Below are positions 24,750-33,815 of a stretch of 64,000 bases of DNA, piece by piece. Source of the stretch: Haloarchaeobius litoreus. Lineage in GTDB: Archaea; Halobacteriota; Halobacteria; Halobacteriales; Natrialbaceae. The notes below the pieces were generated by a model, which saw only the letters and a list, made by a program, of their open reading frames with translations, made no database searches and had not been told where the DNA came from. The stretch lies in the NCBI RefSeq assembly GCF_024495425.1, contig NZ_JANHJR010000001.1, forward strand, positions 620,001-684,000, written 5' to 3'. How positions within the stretch are numbered: the stretch's first letter is position 1; each line of letters starts with the position of its first letter. Both the position numbers and the translations under genes were made by a program.

Positions 24750-26333
24750 CTACCGCAGGAACGGCACCTTTCGCCAGAGCCGAAGCGAGGCCGTCAGCGC
24801 CCGCGCGTACCACTCCGACTGGACGCCGATGGGCGGCGTGACCGGGTAGTTCCTCGCTGCGATGGTCTGTGACTCCGTGTAGCGCATGAGCCCCTCCTTG
24901 CCGTGGCGACGGCCGAGTCCGGAGTCCTTGCGCCCGCCCATGGGCGCGTCGATGGCGGCCCAGGTCTCCAGGTAGCCGCCGTTGATGGTGACCGTGCCGC
25001 AGTCGATCTCGCGAGCGACGGCCCGTCCACGGTCGCGGTTCGTCGTCCAGACGCTCGCGTTCAGGCCGTAGTCGGTGTCGTTCGTCCGCTCGATGGCCTC
25101 GCGCTCGCCGGCGACGGGTGCGACGCTCACGACCGGCCCGAACGTCTCCTCGCAGGCGGCCCGGGCGTCGTCCGGGAGGCCCGTCACCACGGTCGGCTCG
25201 AAGAAGTACGGGCCGAGGTCGCGACGGTGGTCGCCGCCGACGTGGACCGTCGCGCCCCGCTCGCGGGCGTCGGCGACGTGTTCCTCGACGGTCTCGAGCT
25301 GGTCGCCCGATGCGAGCGAGCCGACATCGACGCCGTACTCGTAGCCGGGGCCGAGCGAGAGGTCGGAGACGGCGGCGACGAACCGCGAGAGGAACTCGTC
25401 GTACAGCGACTCGTCGACGAAGATGCGCTCGGTGCCGATACAGAGCTGTCCGGCGTTCGTGAAGCACGCGCCGACGGCCCCCTCGACGGCGTCGTCGAGG
25501 TCGGCGTCGTCGAGCACCACGACCGAGTTCTTCCCGCCGAGTTCGAGCGAGCAGTCCACGAGGTTGCGGCCGGCGGCGGCGGCGACCTCCCGGCCGGTCG
25601 CGGTCGAGCCGGTGAAGCTGATGTAGTCCACCGAATCGACGAGCGCAGGCCCGAGTTCCCCGCCGTCGCCGGTGACGACCTGCACGAGGTCGTGGGGGAT
25701 GCCCGCCTCGCGCAGGAGTTCGACGAGCGCGAGCGCGGTGTACGGCGTCGTCTCCGCGGGCTTCAGCACGACGGCGTTGCCCGCCAGCAGCGCGGGGAGC
25801 GCGTCGGAGATGGCGAGCGTGATGGGGTAGTTCCACGGGGCGATGACGCCGACGACGCCGACCGGGTGGTGGACCACCTCGGCCTTCGAGGAGAGGACCG
25901 GAACCGCGGCGTCCCGGCGCTCCGTCGCGAGCATGTCCGGGGCGCGGTAGCCGTAGTAGCGACTCGTCAGCGCCACGTCGAGCACCTCCTCGAAGGCGTG
26001 GGCGCGTGACTTCCCGCTCTCGAGCTGGGCGAGGTCGAGCAGCTCGTCCTGTCGGTCGAGCACGATGTCGTGCAGGCGCTTCACGACGGCCGTCCGCTCA
26101 TCGATGGATCGCTCGGCCCAGCGTTCCTGGGCCGCCGCGGCACGCTCGACGGCGTACTCGACGTCCGCGGGCTCGCACTCGGTCACGGTCGCCGCGGTCT
26201 CCCCGGTGAACACCTCGGTGACCGCGCGACGCGTCCGGTCGTCCACGGCCGTCGTGACGAGGCCGTCGAGCCGGTCGAATCGAGCGCGCGTCAGCGTCGA
26301 CGGGAGGGCGTCGTCGGCCAGCAGGTCGGTCAT
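24750..26333 (-). CDS. NAD(P)-dependent aldehyde dehydrogenase (succinate-semialdehyde type)
   Basis: A 527-residue ALDH-superfamily enzyme oxidising an aldehyde to an acid in the cytosol. It has the Rossmann pattern VIAPWNYPITL, the catalytic Glu in LELGGKN, the nucleophilic Cys in NAGQLCIGTER, and the EETFGPV motif. Its sequence is closest in feel to the succinate-semialdehyde dehydrogenase 2 group, but substrate assignment is tentative. A GTTTTAC box about 27 bases upstream supports this start. Confidence 0.9.
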   Translation of the reverse strand: MTDLLADDALPSTLTRARFDRLDGLVTTAVDDRTRRAVTEVFTGETAATVTECEPADVEYAVERAAAAQERWAERSIDERTAVVKRLHDIVLDRQDELLDLAQLESGKSRAHAFEEVLDVALTSRYYGYRAPDMLATERRDAAVPVLSSKAEVVHHPVGVVGVIAPWNYPITLAISDALPALLAGNAVVLKPAETTPYTALALVELLREAGIPHDLVQVVTGDGGELGPALVDSVDYISFTGSTATGREVAAAAGRNLVDCSLELGGKNSVVVLDDADLDDAVEGAVGACFTNAGQLCIGTERIFVDESLYDEFLSRFVAAVSDLSLGPGYEYGVDVGSLASGDQLETVEEHVADARERGATVHVGGDHRRDLGPYFFEPTVVTGLPDDARAACEETFGPVVSVAPVAGEREAIERTNDTDYGLNASVWTTNRDRGRAVAREIDCGTVTINGGYLETWAAIDAPMGGRKDSGLGRRHGKEGLMRYTESQTIAARNYPVTPPIGVQSEWYARALTASLRLWRKVPFLR

Positions 26334-26386
26334 GGCCGATGCTACGGGGCGGGGGTGTAAAACCGTGTCCGAGGCCCCACCCGACG

Positions 26387-26857
26387 TCACTCCTGCTCGT
26401 CGGGTGCGTCGCTCGGCATCCGGTCGGAGAAGTCCCACGTGTACGCCTTCGTCACGTCGACCTCGATGCGGACCTCCTCTCGGGCGGGGTCGAGCAGCGA
26501 CCGCGCGAGGCCGGAGTCGGTGCCGCCGAGGTAGCGGTCGAGCAGCCGCCGCAGCAGCGTCTTCCCCTCGTCCGGTTCGATGGTCGCGATGCCCTGCCCG
26601 CGGACCCCGCGGTACGGCGGGCGGTTCGTCGAGATTTCGAAGGCGACGGTGTCGTCCTCGCGGAGGTACCGCACCACGTCGGCCGAGGCGGCCGTGGCGC
26701 AGGCAAGCTGGCCCGCATCCGGGTCGTACTCGAACCAGAGCGAGAGCATCCAGAGGCCACCCTTCGGGGTGCGACACGCGAGCCTGACCGGTATCCGGGC
26801 GTCGTCGAGGAACGCCGCCACGTCCTCGTGGTCCCACGCCCCACGGAGCGGGAACAT
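26387..26857 (-). CDS. Pyridoxamine 5'-phosphate oxidase-like flavin-binding protein
   Basis: A 156-residue split-barrel protein. The pattern PVRLACRTPKGGLWMLSLWFEYDPDAGQLACAT, followed by RPPYRGVRGQGIATIE, matches the PNPOx-like fold that binds FMN, F420 or heme. The substrate is unknown. The start overlaps the stop of the upstream UspA gene (TGATG), so the two are co-translated, a pairing that suggests a stress or redox role. Confidence 0.82.
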   Translation of the reverse strand: MFPLRGAWDHEDVAAFLDDARIPVRLACRTPKGGLWMLSLWFEYDPDAGQLACATAASADVVRYLREDDTVAFEISTNRPPYRGVRGQGIATIEPDEGKTLLRRLLDRYLGGTDSGLARSLLDPAREEVRIEVDVTKAYTWDFSDRMPSDAPDEQE

Positions 26858-27291
26858 CAGCGGACGACCGTCACCGGGCAGTGTGCGCGGCGCACGACCG
26901 CCTCGGCGACGCTGCCGAGGAGGATGCGGCTGACGCCGGTGCGCCCGTGGCTCCCGATGAGTATCTGGTCGATGTCGTTCTCGTCGGCGTACTCGTTGAT
27001 GGAACGCGACGGCCGGCCGACGACGACCTCGGTCTCCAGCTCGACGCCGTACTCGTCGGCGAGCTCCTGGGCCTGCGCGAGCAGGTCCTCGGCTGCCTGC
27101 TCCTCCTGCTCGTACCACTCCTCCCAGTAGCCGGGGAGGCCGCCGTCGAACGGGGCGCTGTAGCCCGCCTCCATCAGGTCGATGACGTTCAGGACGACGA
27201 CCTCCGCGTCGGGATGGGTCGTCAGCGCGTGCTCCAGCGCCGTCCGTGCCTGTTCTGACTCGTCGAAGGGGACCAGGATTCTGTCGACCAT
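26857..27291 (-). CDS. Universal stress protein (UspA) family, second copy
   Basis: A 144-residue UspA-fold protein with ILVPFDESEQARTALEHAL at the start and the ATP-binding signature IGSHGRTGVSRILLGSVAE (about 113-131) near the end. A minus-strand TTTTAAGC box at about 27313-27320 places the promoter about 26 bases before ATG. It forms a two-gene operon with the flavin-binding protein. Confidence 0.92.
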   Translation of the reverse strand: MVDRILVPFDESEQARTALEHALTTHPDAEVVVLNVIDLMEAGYSAPFDGGLPGYWEEWYEQEEQAAEDLLAQAQELADEYGVELETEVVVGRPSRSINEYADENDIDQILIGSHGRTGVSRILLGSVAEAVVRRAHCPVTVVR

Positions 27292-27358
27292 ACCTGAACG
27301 GACACCCGTCAGCCGCTTAAAACGTTGCACGACTCTCCCGCGATGGGAACGACGCGCG

Positions 27359-27685
27359 TCAGTCGAGGCTCTCGACCCCGAACGTGTGGGTGTGGACATC
27401 GCCGCCGACCTGGAACTGGGTCGTCTCCATCTCGCCGTCGACGAACTCGGGCAGCCTGTCGGTGAACCGCTCGTAGTGCTCGGTCTCGATGTGGGCCTCG
27501 GCCGCCTCGACGTCCTCGTACCGCTCGACGAACCGGACGACGTTCGGGTCGGAGAGATCGGCCGTGGCGTGGTACGCGAGGGTGCCCGGCTCGGCACGGG
27601 ACTGCTCGGCCAGTTCGTCCATCAGTTCGAGGGCCTCGGTGCGACGCTCCGGGTCGACTGGGACGCTGGTCAGGACGACGTACAT
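27359..27685 (-). CDS. Antibiotic biosynthesis monooxygenase (ABM/YgiN-like) domain protein
   Basis: A 108-residue ferredoxin-like alpha/beta protein. It begins MYVVLTSVPVDPERRTEAL and has the family's conserved FVERYEDVEAAEAHIETEHY core. Such dimeric proteins are quinol or small-aromatic oxygenases, or stress proteins. The start is set by a CTTTAGG box at about 27707-27714, which excludes a start 15 codons upstream. Confidence 0.83.
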   Translation of the reverse strand: MYVVLTSVPVDPERRTEALELMDELAEQSRAEPGTLAYHATADLSDPNVVRFVERYEDVEAAEAHIETEHYERFTDRLPEFVDGEMETTQFQVGGDVHTHTFGVESLD

Positions 27686-27739
27686 CGGCTGGACCGACGG
27701 ACGGGGGCCTAAAGTCGGTTCGGCTGCCATGGGTCGCCC

Positions 27740-28591
27740 TCACAGGGTCTGCAGCACGCCGACCACGTCGCGCTCGATGGTCGGCGAGGGCCACTCGTTC
27801 GAGAGGGTGGCGACGATGGCGTCGCGGTCCTCGTGCGTCGCCGCCGCATCCTCGACCGCGGCGACCCACTCCGGAAGCAGGTCGGTGTAGGTGGCGAGCG
27901 CGTCGTCCGGGTCGTCCCGCGCGCCGAAGTGGCCGTAGCAGAGCGTCTCGGCGTCCAGTTCGCGGAGGCGTGCGACCGTCTCCAGGCTCAGTTCGAGGTC
28001 GAAATCGGGCGCGGGCGTCGTCGGCAGGAGCTCGCCGAACAGGTTCATGCCGGCCGCGTCGCCGGCGAACAGCGTGCCGGTCCGGTCGTCGAGGGCGGCG
28101 ACCTGATGTGGCGCGTGACCCGGCGCGTGGACGAGTTCGAGCGACCGGTCGCCACAGTCGATCGATTCACCGCCGGAGACGACGCGGCAGCGGTCGCAGT
28201 CGACGAGTTCCGGCCGGCCGTAGCCCGTCGCCACCTCGTCGCCCACGGCGGCGCGGGCGCTCTCGTACAGCCGGTCGCGCTTCGCGGCGTCGGTGAGGTA
28301 GTCGACGCCGCGCTCGTGGACGACGACCGTGGCGTTCGGGCAGTGTTCGGCGAGCGCGCCCGTCGCGCCCGCGTGGTCGAGATGGACGTGCGTCGGCAGC
28401 AGGTAGGCGACATCGTCGGGGTCGATGCCGACCTCCTCGATCCCGTCGACGACATATTCGATTCCGGCGGCGGGGCCGGGGTCGACGACGACCGGCTCGG
28501 CGGCCTCGACGACGTACGGCGACATCGCGCCCGGAATCCCCATCATCCGGGCGTCGAGGGCGTGGGTGTCTTCGGCGACCTGCGTGACCAT
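27740..28591 (-). CDS. Metallo-beta-lactamase-fold hydrolase
   Basis: A 283-residue MBL-fold enzyme. The metal motif is THVHLDHAG (about 66-74), with downstream ligands His in HAPGHAPHQ, Asp in LFAGDAAG, and His in LCYGHFG. This is the glyoxalase-II-like group, which hydrolyses thioesters or related small molecules, but the substrate cannot be told. It is monocistronic. Confidence 0.9.
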   Translation of the reverse strand: MVTQVAEDTHALDARMMGIPGAMSPYVVEAAEPVVVDPGPAAGIEYVVDGIEEVGIDPDDVAYLLPTHVHLDHAGATGALAEHCPNATVVVHERGVDYLTDAAKRDRLYESARAAVGDEVATGYGRPELVDCDRCRVVSGGESIDCGDRSLELVHAPGHAPHQVAALDDRTGTLFAGDAAGMNLFGELLPTTPAPDFDLELSLETVARLRELDAETLCYGHFGARDDPDDALATYTDLLPEWVAAVEDAAATHEDRDAIVATLSNEWPSPTIERDVVGVLQTL

Positions 28592-28680
28592 ACGCCCCGT
28601 TCGAACGGCGGTGGGAAAAGTCGGTCGTCACCACGTTGGCCCGGCTCTCGCGACAGAAGACATTTGCCGGAGAGCACGAG

Positions 28681-29556
28681 ATGCGTCCTCGTATGCGACG
28701 CAGAGCCCTCCTCACCACGACCGGCGCGACGCTCGCCGGACTCGCCGGCTGTCTGTCGGAGTCCTCCGGCGGGCCGGCGGACGGCACCGACACGACGAAC
28801 GGCACCGACACCCCGACTGACGCGACGGCCACGACCGAGCCCCCCGAATCGTCGGTCGAGGTGTCCATGGAGACGTACCAGCCCGCCGTCGTCCAGCTTG
28901 CCACGGACTCCATCCACGTCGCAGACGATGCCGGTGCGTACCTGTTCCTCTCCGTCGACGCGAGCGCCGCGGCCGAGCCGCCCGCCCGCGAGGAGTTTTC
29001 GTTCGAGCTCGGTGACGGGAGCCACTCACCCGTCGACCCCGGGGAGCGACGACTCTGGCGACAGTACCACGAGGACGAGAGCTACGGGGACTCGAACGCG
29101 GTCGGCTGGCTGCTGTTCGAGCTGCCCGAGGCTGCGGCCGCCGAGGACGCCGCGCTCACCTGGCCCGGCGGCGAGTGGCGGCCGGGCGAGTCGCTGCGGA
29201 CCAGACTCGCCGCCGAGTACCCCTCGATGTCGATGGAGTTCTCGGTCCCGGAGACGGTCCCCGAGGGCGAACACCCGACGGTCACGGTCAGGGTCCAGAA
29301 CGAGGGCGACGTGGACGCGCGCTTCGTCGCGGGCCTGAACCGGGTCGGCCCGCGCGTGGCCTACACGCCCGTCACCAGCCCGTCGTTCGTCGTCCCCGCT
29401 GGTAGCTCGGAGACGTGGGAGCACACCGGCGACTACGATACGACTCGGCTGCGAGACGACGAGCTGGGCGACGGCCAGCACGACGTCACGTACCACCTCG
29501 ACGCCGTGCTCGGCCGGGAGAGCCGACAGGTCAGCTACGTCGCCGCAGACGCCTGA
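28681..29556 (+). CDS. Tat-exported lipoprotein, haloarchaeal hypothetical
   Basis: A 291-residue protein with a twin-arginine-type signal (MRRRALLTTTGATLAGLAGC), the Cys being the lipid anchor, then a Ser/Thr/Asp-rich spacer to about residue 60. The mature part is beta-rich and contains an Ig/CARDB-like pattern (TVTVRVQNEGDVDARFVAGL). It is probably an extracellular surface lipoprotein. A second ATG four codons downstream (28693) is an equally good start. Confidence 0.82.
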   Translation: MRPRMRRRALLTTTGATLAGLAGCLSESSGGPADGTDTTNGTDTPTDATATTEPPESSVEVSMETYQPAVVQLATDSIHVADDAGAYLFLSVDASAAAEPPAREEFSFELGDGSHSPVDPGERRLWRQYHEDESYGDSNAVGWLLFELPEAAAAEDAALTWPGGEWRPGESLRTRLAAEYPSMSMEFSVPETVPEGEHPTVTVRVQNEGDVDARFVAGLNRVGPRVAYTPVTSPSFVVPAGSSETWEHTGDYDTTRLRDDELGDGQHDVTYHLDAVLGRESRQVSYVAADA

Positions 29557-29636
29557 CCCGGGCGGTCCCGTTCTTCAGAGCGACAGAGCCGCGGCTGTCG
29601 AAGTCGCGACGCCGAAAGAAGTGAGTCGCGAGCGGC

Positions 29637-29891
29637 TCAGTCGAGGTGGCCGGCGTCCTTGAGGTTCTCCATGATGTCGTCGACGAACGACTCCACGTCG
29701 TCGTACGGGAAGTCGCCGCCGGGCAGTTTGGTCTGGAGCTCCATAGCGGTCATCGAGAAGTCGCCGGACTCGAAGCGCGTTCCCGGACCGTTCGGGAGCG
29801 CCGGAACGAGGTCCATCGGGCTGGAGATGGGGTAGTCAGCGCCACCGAAGGCGTCGATCATCTGCTCGCGAAGGTCTTCTTCATCTGCCAT
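29637..29891 (-). CDS. MTH865-like family protein
   Basis: An 84-residue acidic helical protein matching the MTH865-type family (EEDLREQMIDAFGGADYPISSPMDLVPALPNGPGT). Its function is unknown. It resembles a small EF-hand-like fold without clear calcium loops. A TTATTATTTA box at 29911-29920 on the minus strand lies about 24 bases upstream and supports this start. Confidence 0.87.
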   Translation of the reverse strand: MADEEDLREQMIDAFGGADYPISSPMDLVPALPNGPGTRFESGDFSMTAMELQTKLPGGDFPYDDVESFVDDIMENLKDAGHLD

Positions 29892-30231
29892 AGCCAGTCC
29901 TTCGAACGGATAAATAATAAATCATGGGGTAGTTGGTTCCGGGTCGCCGCCAGTTCCGTCCTACCTCGTCCTCACGTGGGGCGGACTTGACACTACCGGT
30001 GAGAGGGAACGGGGGCGGTGAGACCGCCCGGAGAAGGCTCCCGACGGCGGGATGACCGGCACGGCCACAGCGGCGTGGCCGCGCGAACCGTCGAGGCGTG
30101 TCGTGGGGAGGGCCGTCGTCAGCGGGGACGGCGTCTGCAGTCACGGGAGCAACCGCCCGATGCGGTCGCGGACCGGGACTTGTGGTGACCGCTGGCAGGC
30201 GGTCGGAGGTGAGGGGGACCGGTCGGCGGCG
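29892..30231. other. Gene-poor interval with GC-rich hairpins
   Basis: After the MTH865 promoter I see no credible gene. Two perfect inverted repeats stand out: GGGCGGT-GAG-ACCGCCC at 30013-30029 and CGGCCAC-N6-GTGGCCG at 30062-30081. They could be part of a structured non-coding RNA or a decayed gene. Long open frames here have no protein-like composition. Confidence 0.5.
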
Positions 30232-30552
30232 TTACGCCGTGGCCGCGGTCCTGTTCGCGAGCGCGACCTCGTGGACGGCTTCGATGCCGATGCCGTCCTC
30301 CAGGTCGGCCCGAACGGTGCTGTCGTCGGGGGCCGCGGAGCGAAGCGTGACGGTCGCACGGACGTCGACGACGATGGCGTTGAGGTTGGGCGTGATGCCC
30401 GTGATCTCCTCGACGTCGACGTCGTCGAGCGCGTCGATGCGTGCGACGACGGTCGCCGCACCGGCGAGCAGGTCGCCGGGTGCGCCGTCGGGGACGCGGA
30501 CGCGCAGGTGGACTGTCGCTTCGGTCTCGCGACCGAGACTGGCCTGTGCCAT
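30232..30552 (-). CDS. Small conserved-looking hypothetical protein
   Basis: A 106-residue alpha/beta protein with no family I can name. It reads as a ferredoxin-like or small beta-alpha fold, with strands in ATVHLRVRVPDG, DDVDVEEITGITPNLNAIVVDV and ATVTLRSA. Composition and acidic bias suit a haloarchaeal soluble protein. The frame stays open far upstream, but that extension is Arg/Pro/Ser-rich and not protein-like, so MAQASLGR is chosen. No clear TATA box is seen at the usual distance. Confidence 0.55.
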   Translation of the reverse strand: MAQASLGRETEATVHLRVRVPDGAPGDLLAGAATVVARIDALDDVDVEEITGITPNLNAIVVDVRATVTLRSAAPDDSTVRADLEDGIGIEAVHEVALANRTAATA

Positions 30553-31201
30553 ACTCCCCCGCCGCGATTCGAACGCGGTGGCCGACGCGAGGTCGGTGGT
30601 CGCCGTCCGCGAGGGTGGGGCCCGTGCCGCGTGTCGCACGGGCGGTCGTGTGCAGCGGTAGCGTCGGTCACACCGTGGGTGCGAGCAGACGCTACAGTCG
30701 GTGCTCGGGTCGTGTGGCGGCGCTGCGGTCGAGGTGGAGCGGCGACCCCGCCGGTCAGTCAGGATGGAACCAGTTCGGTTCGGAGAACCCGACTGCCGGT
30801 GCGTGCGGCGGTGCCTGGGAGCCGTAGGAATCGGCAGAAACACCGCCGGGCCGCGTCAACACCGTCACGCGGCGCCGGCAGAGACGAACCGAACGGCGGG
30901 ATACCCCTTCGGATTCCCGTTCCCGCTCGGTTCACCATCCCCAGCGCCGCGCTGGCAGCCGGCAGCGGAGGAACCCTCCACGCCGACGGTGGCGGCCTCG
31001 CCAGTGACCGCGGTGGCGAACGCCGTGATGGTGAGCATCGAGCGGGTCATCGTCTGTGGGTACCCCGTTCCCGGTCGAGAGTCGGGATTGAGGTGTCAAA
31101 TCGTAGAATGGACCCTCACTTAAAGCCACCGGTATTATTATCGGTGTGACAGGCGGGGCTGTCAGATTCGTTGCGGTAATGAACCCGGCCGCTCGTCGCC
31201 C
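30553..31201. other. Gene-poor interval upstream of the HTH gene's end
   Basis: No confident gene. A minus-strand 61-codon frame at 30865-31050 starts with a weakly hydrophobic, signal-like segment and then turns Gly/Asn/Pro rich. It is only a possibility. A minus-strand T-arm-like sequence at 30561-30577 has five paired bases around TTCGAAT but no tRNA body. An inverted repeat TGACAG-N6-CTGTCA at 31147-31164 lies downstream of the regulator gene and may help end its transcript. A TTTAAG element lies near 31118. Confidence 0.45.
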
Positions 31202-32017
31202 TCAGAGGTCGGCCGCGTCGACGACCTCGTAGCCGATGTTGCCGTCGCGGAGCCTGTCGGTGTGGCGTGAGAGCTCGTCCGTGACGACGACCAGCAGTAC
31301 CGTCAGTCCCTTGGTTGCCGCCTCGCTGACGGCCTCCGCCGTTCCGAAGCGGATGTCCGGCTCGAGGTCGGCTTCGGCGCAGGCCACCAGCGACTCCGTG
31401 CCCGAGACGGCGAGCAGATCGTGGGTGCCGGCGTGGTCCGCGAGTGCGTCAGGGTCCACCGTCGACGACCCGTTCTTGGCGACCCGTGGGACCGAGACGA
31501 CGGTGACGGTCCCGAGCTCGTAGTCGAGCACGCCCTCGAAGTCGGTCACACCGACGTCCCGTCCGGGCTCGGCACTCGTGACCGCGACGGCCGTCGCGCT
31601 ACCGTCGCTCTCGGTCGACGCTCGCATGACGCCGTCGCGCATCGACATCGTCACCGTCTGCCCCTCCTCGATGCGGTCGTCGGCGATGGCTGTCTCGGCG
31701 TCGACCTGCCCGATGACCTCCTCGGAGACGTGGGTGACGTACTCGCGGAGGTCCTCGGTGCGAGAGATGAGCCAGTCAACGCCCTCCTTGGTCACCTCGT
31801 AGCGGCCGCGCCCGAGCTTGCGGACGTAGTCACGCTCGACGAGGTCCTGGAGGTAGTCGCTCACCGCCTGTGCCGTGACACCGATCTCGTCCGCGATCTC
31901 CTGCTGGCTGACCGCGGGCTGGCGCTCTGCGATCTCCGAGAGTATCTGATAGCGCGTCGCGTTGCGCTTGCTCTGGAGGACGCTCTGTTCCTCCTCGGGG
32001 TCGGCATCAGGGGCCAT
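31202..32017 (-). CDS. Winged helix-turn-helix transcriptional regulator
   Basis: A 271-residue regulator. After an acidic start, residues ~15-80 form a winged helix: VSQQEIADEIGVTAQAVSDYLQDLVERDYV, then the wing GRGRYEVTKEG. The C-terminal ~170 residues contain a sensor-like alpha/beta domain with repeated small-residue strands (ATAVAVTSAEPGRDVGV, TVTVVSVPRVAKNGSS). It resembles MarR-like haloarchaeal regulators with a dedicated effector domain. Ligand and targets are unknown. Confidence 0.82.
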   Translation of the reverse strand: MAPDADPEEEQSVLQSKRNATRYQILSEIAERQPAVSQQEIADEIGVTAQAVSDYLQDLVERDYVRKLGRGRYEVTKEGVDWLISRTEDLREYVTHVSEEVIGQVDAETAIADDRIEEGQTVTMSMRDGVMRASTESDGSATAVAVTSAEPGRDVGVTDFEGVLDYELGTVTVVSVPRVAKNGSSTVDPDALADHAGTHDLLAVSGTESLVACAEADLEPDIRFGTAEAVSEAATKGLTVLLVVVTDELSRHTDRLRDGNIGYEVVDAADL

Positions 32018-32082
32018 TATCGGAGCTTTGGCTGTCGATGACAAGTAGCTTTGCACTAACGGCCACCTGGGTTGGGTTGCTG

Positions 32083-32916
32083 TCAGGTCGAGCCGCAGAA
32101 GTCGGTCAGCAGTTCGACCATCCGCCCGGGGTCCTCTCGCGGCGGCCAGTGGGCGCAGTCCTCCAGCACCGTCAGTTCGGCGTTCGGTGCCCGTGCCGCC
32201 GCCTGTTCGGCCAGTTCCACGGGCACCACCTCGTCGTGGCGGCCGTGCACGAACAGCGTCGGCACGTCCAGGTCGTCGAGCCGCGGCGTGTAGTTCGTCA
32301 CGTAGCCCTGCCGGGTCATCTCGTGCTTCCGGAAGTTCCGGAACGCCACGCAGGCGTTCGGCTTCCGGGCGTACTTCCACACCGCATCCACGCACTCCTC
32401 CGACAGCGTGTCTGTGTCGTGGACGATACCGGCCAGACTCGCCTTCGTGAACCCGCGGCTCCGCCGGAACAGCGCCACCGCGATGCGGTTGAGCACCGGG
32501 AGCCGCGAGAGCACGTACGAGAGCGTCCCGCGCGGCAGCTCAGTCCCGAGCCCGAAGCAACTCGTCGGCACGAGCCGGTGGGCGTCGACGTCCGTGTCGA
32601 GCGCGAGGCCGAGCGCCACCGCACCACCGAGCGAGAGCCCGCACACCGACGGCTCCTCGATGTCGAGTTCGCGGCAGAAGCCGGCCATCGTCCGCACGTG
32701 CCGGTCGATGGTGTAGTCCACGTCCGGCAGGTCGCTGTCGCCGTAGCCCAGCATGTCCGGTGCGTAGACGGTGAACGTCTCCGAGAGCGGTTCGATCACC
32801 TCGCCCCAGGAGACCGGCCCGGCGTCGATGATGCCGCCGTGCAGGAGGAGGAGCGGTGGTCCCTCCCCTGCCTCGACGTACCTGATGTCGTGTCCGTCGA
32901 CTGCGACCGTGGCCAT
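32083..32916 (-). CDS. Alpha/beta-fold hydrolase
   Basis: A 277-residue alpha/beta hydrolase. An oxyanion strand LLLLHGGIIDAG is followed by the nucleophile elbow CGLSLGGAV (catalytic Ser), Asp in FVHGRHDEVVP, and His in CAHWPPRE near the end. This completes the triad of an esterase or C-C hydrolase. A minus-strand TTTAACTC box at about 32939-32947 lies about 27 bases upstream. Substrate unknown. Confidence 0.9.
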   Translation of the reverse strand: MATVAVDGHDIRYVEAGEGPPLLLLHGGIIDAGPVSWGEVIEPLSETFTVYAPDMLGYGDSDLPDVDYTIDRHVRTMAGFCRELDIEEPSVCGLSLGGAVALGLALDTDVDAHRLVPTSCFGLGTELPRGTLSYVLSRLPVLNRIAVALFRRSRGFTKASLAGIVHDTDTLSEECVDAVWKYARKPNACVAFRNFRKHEMTRQGYVTNYTPRLDDLDVPTLFVHGRHDEVVPVELAEQAAARAPNAELTVLEDCAHWPPREDPGRMVELLTDFCGST

Positions 32917-33009
32917 GCCCCGGCCTTCGCCCAGCGGCGAGTTAAATCGGGAGGGTGGCCAGGACCCGGAACCGCAACCGTTGACGCCCCCCGCTCCCAA
33001 ACCACCGGC

Positions 33010-33807
33010 ATGCCCACCGTCGCCAGCCTCCGCGTCTACCCCGTCAAGTCGCTCGACCCGCTGGAACTCGACACCGTCGAGGTCAACAACGGCGCGCTTC
33101 GACACGACCGCGAGTACGCCATCGTCGACGGCGACCGCGAGTTCGTCAACGGGAAGCGCGAGCCCGCGCTCCACCGCATCCGGTCGCGCTACGACCCCGA
33201 CCGCCGGGCGCTCTCGCTGCGCGAGCATGGAGACGACGACTGGACCACCTTCAGCATGGACGCCGAGCGCGGCGAGCTGAACGCCTGGCTGAGCGAGTTC
33301 CTGGACTACCCGGTCAGCGTGGTCCGCGACGCCTCGGGCGGAATGCCCGACGACACCGAGGCCGACGGCCCGACGGTCATCGCCCGCGAGACCGCCGCGG
33401 CGATCGCCTCCTGGTACGACGACGTCGACACCGGGGGGATGCTCCGCCGGTTGCGCCCGAACGTCGTCGTGGAGGCCGGCGAGCCGTTCTGGGAGGACCG
33501 GCTGTACGCCGACCGCGGTTCTGTCCGGCAGTTCACCATCGGTGACGTGGAGTTCGAGGGCGTCCAGCCCTGTCAGCGCTGCGTCGTCCCGACGCGGGAC
33601 CCCGACACCGGTGCCGAGACGGCGGACTTTCGGGAGACGTTCGTCGAGCGGCGGGAGGCGACGCTGCCCGCGTGGGCGAACCGCGACCGGTTCGACCACT
33701 TCTTCCGGGTGATGGTGAACACGAGGATTCCGGAGGGGTCGTGGGGGAAGTCGGTGCGAGTCGGGGACGGCGTCGAACTGGGTGATTCAAGTCCGACTGC
33801 GCCGTAG
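33010..33807 (+). CDS. MOSC domain protein (mARC/YcbX-like)
   Basis: A 265-residue protein with an N-terminal MOSC beta-barrel domain (ASLRVYPVKSLDPLELDTVEV) and a C-terminal MOSC domain. The conserved molybdenum-ligand Cys lies in GVQPCQRCVVPTRD (about 185-198). It probably binds molybdenum cofactor and reduces N-hydroxylated or related substrates. The ATG is in a leaderless-type setting. It ends nine bases before the cobalamin adenosyltransferase start, but a functional link is not evident. Confidence 0.9.
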   Translation: MPTVASLRVYPVKSLDPLELDTVEVNNGALRHDREYAIVDGDREFVNGKREPALHRIRSRYDPDRRALSLREHGDDDWTTFSMDAERGELNAWLSEFLDYPVSVVRDASGGMPDDTEADGPTVIARETAAAIASWYDDVDTGGMLRRLRPNVVVEAGEPFWEDRLYADRGSVRQFTIGDVEFEGVQPCQRCVVPTRDPDTGAETADFRETFVERREATLPAWANRDRFDHFFRVMVNTRIPEGSWGKSVRVGDGVELGDSSPTAP

Positions 33808-33815
33808 TCGACCCG

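Noticed and set aside
30553-30640. Possible tRNA on the minus strand, suggested by a perfect T-arm-like stem-loop with TTCGAAT
   Set aside because: No D-arm, anticodon arm or matching 5' acceptor strand can be built upstream. At most it is a 3' fragment or coincidence.
30865-31050. Minus-strand 61-codon frame with a signal-like start
   Set aside because: The hydrophobic segment is weak, the rest is low complexity, and no family or well-spaced promoter supports it. Noted only within the intergenic description.
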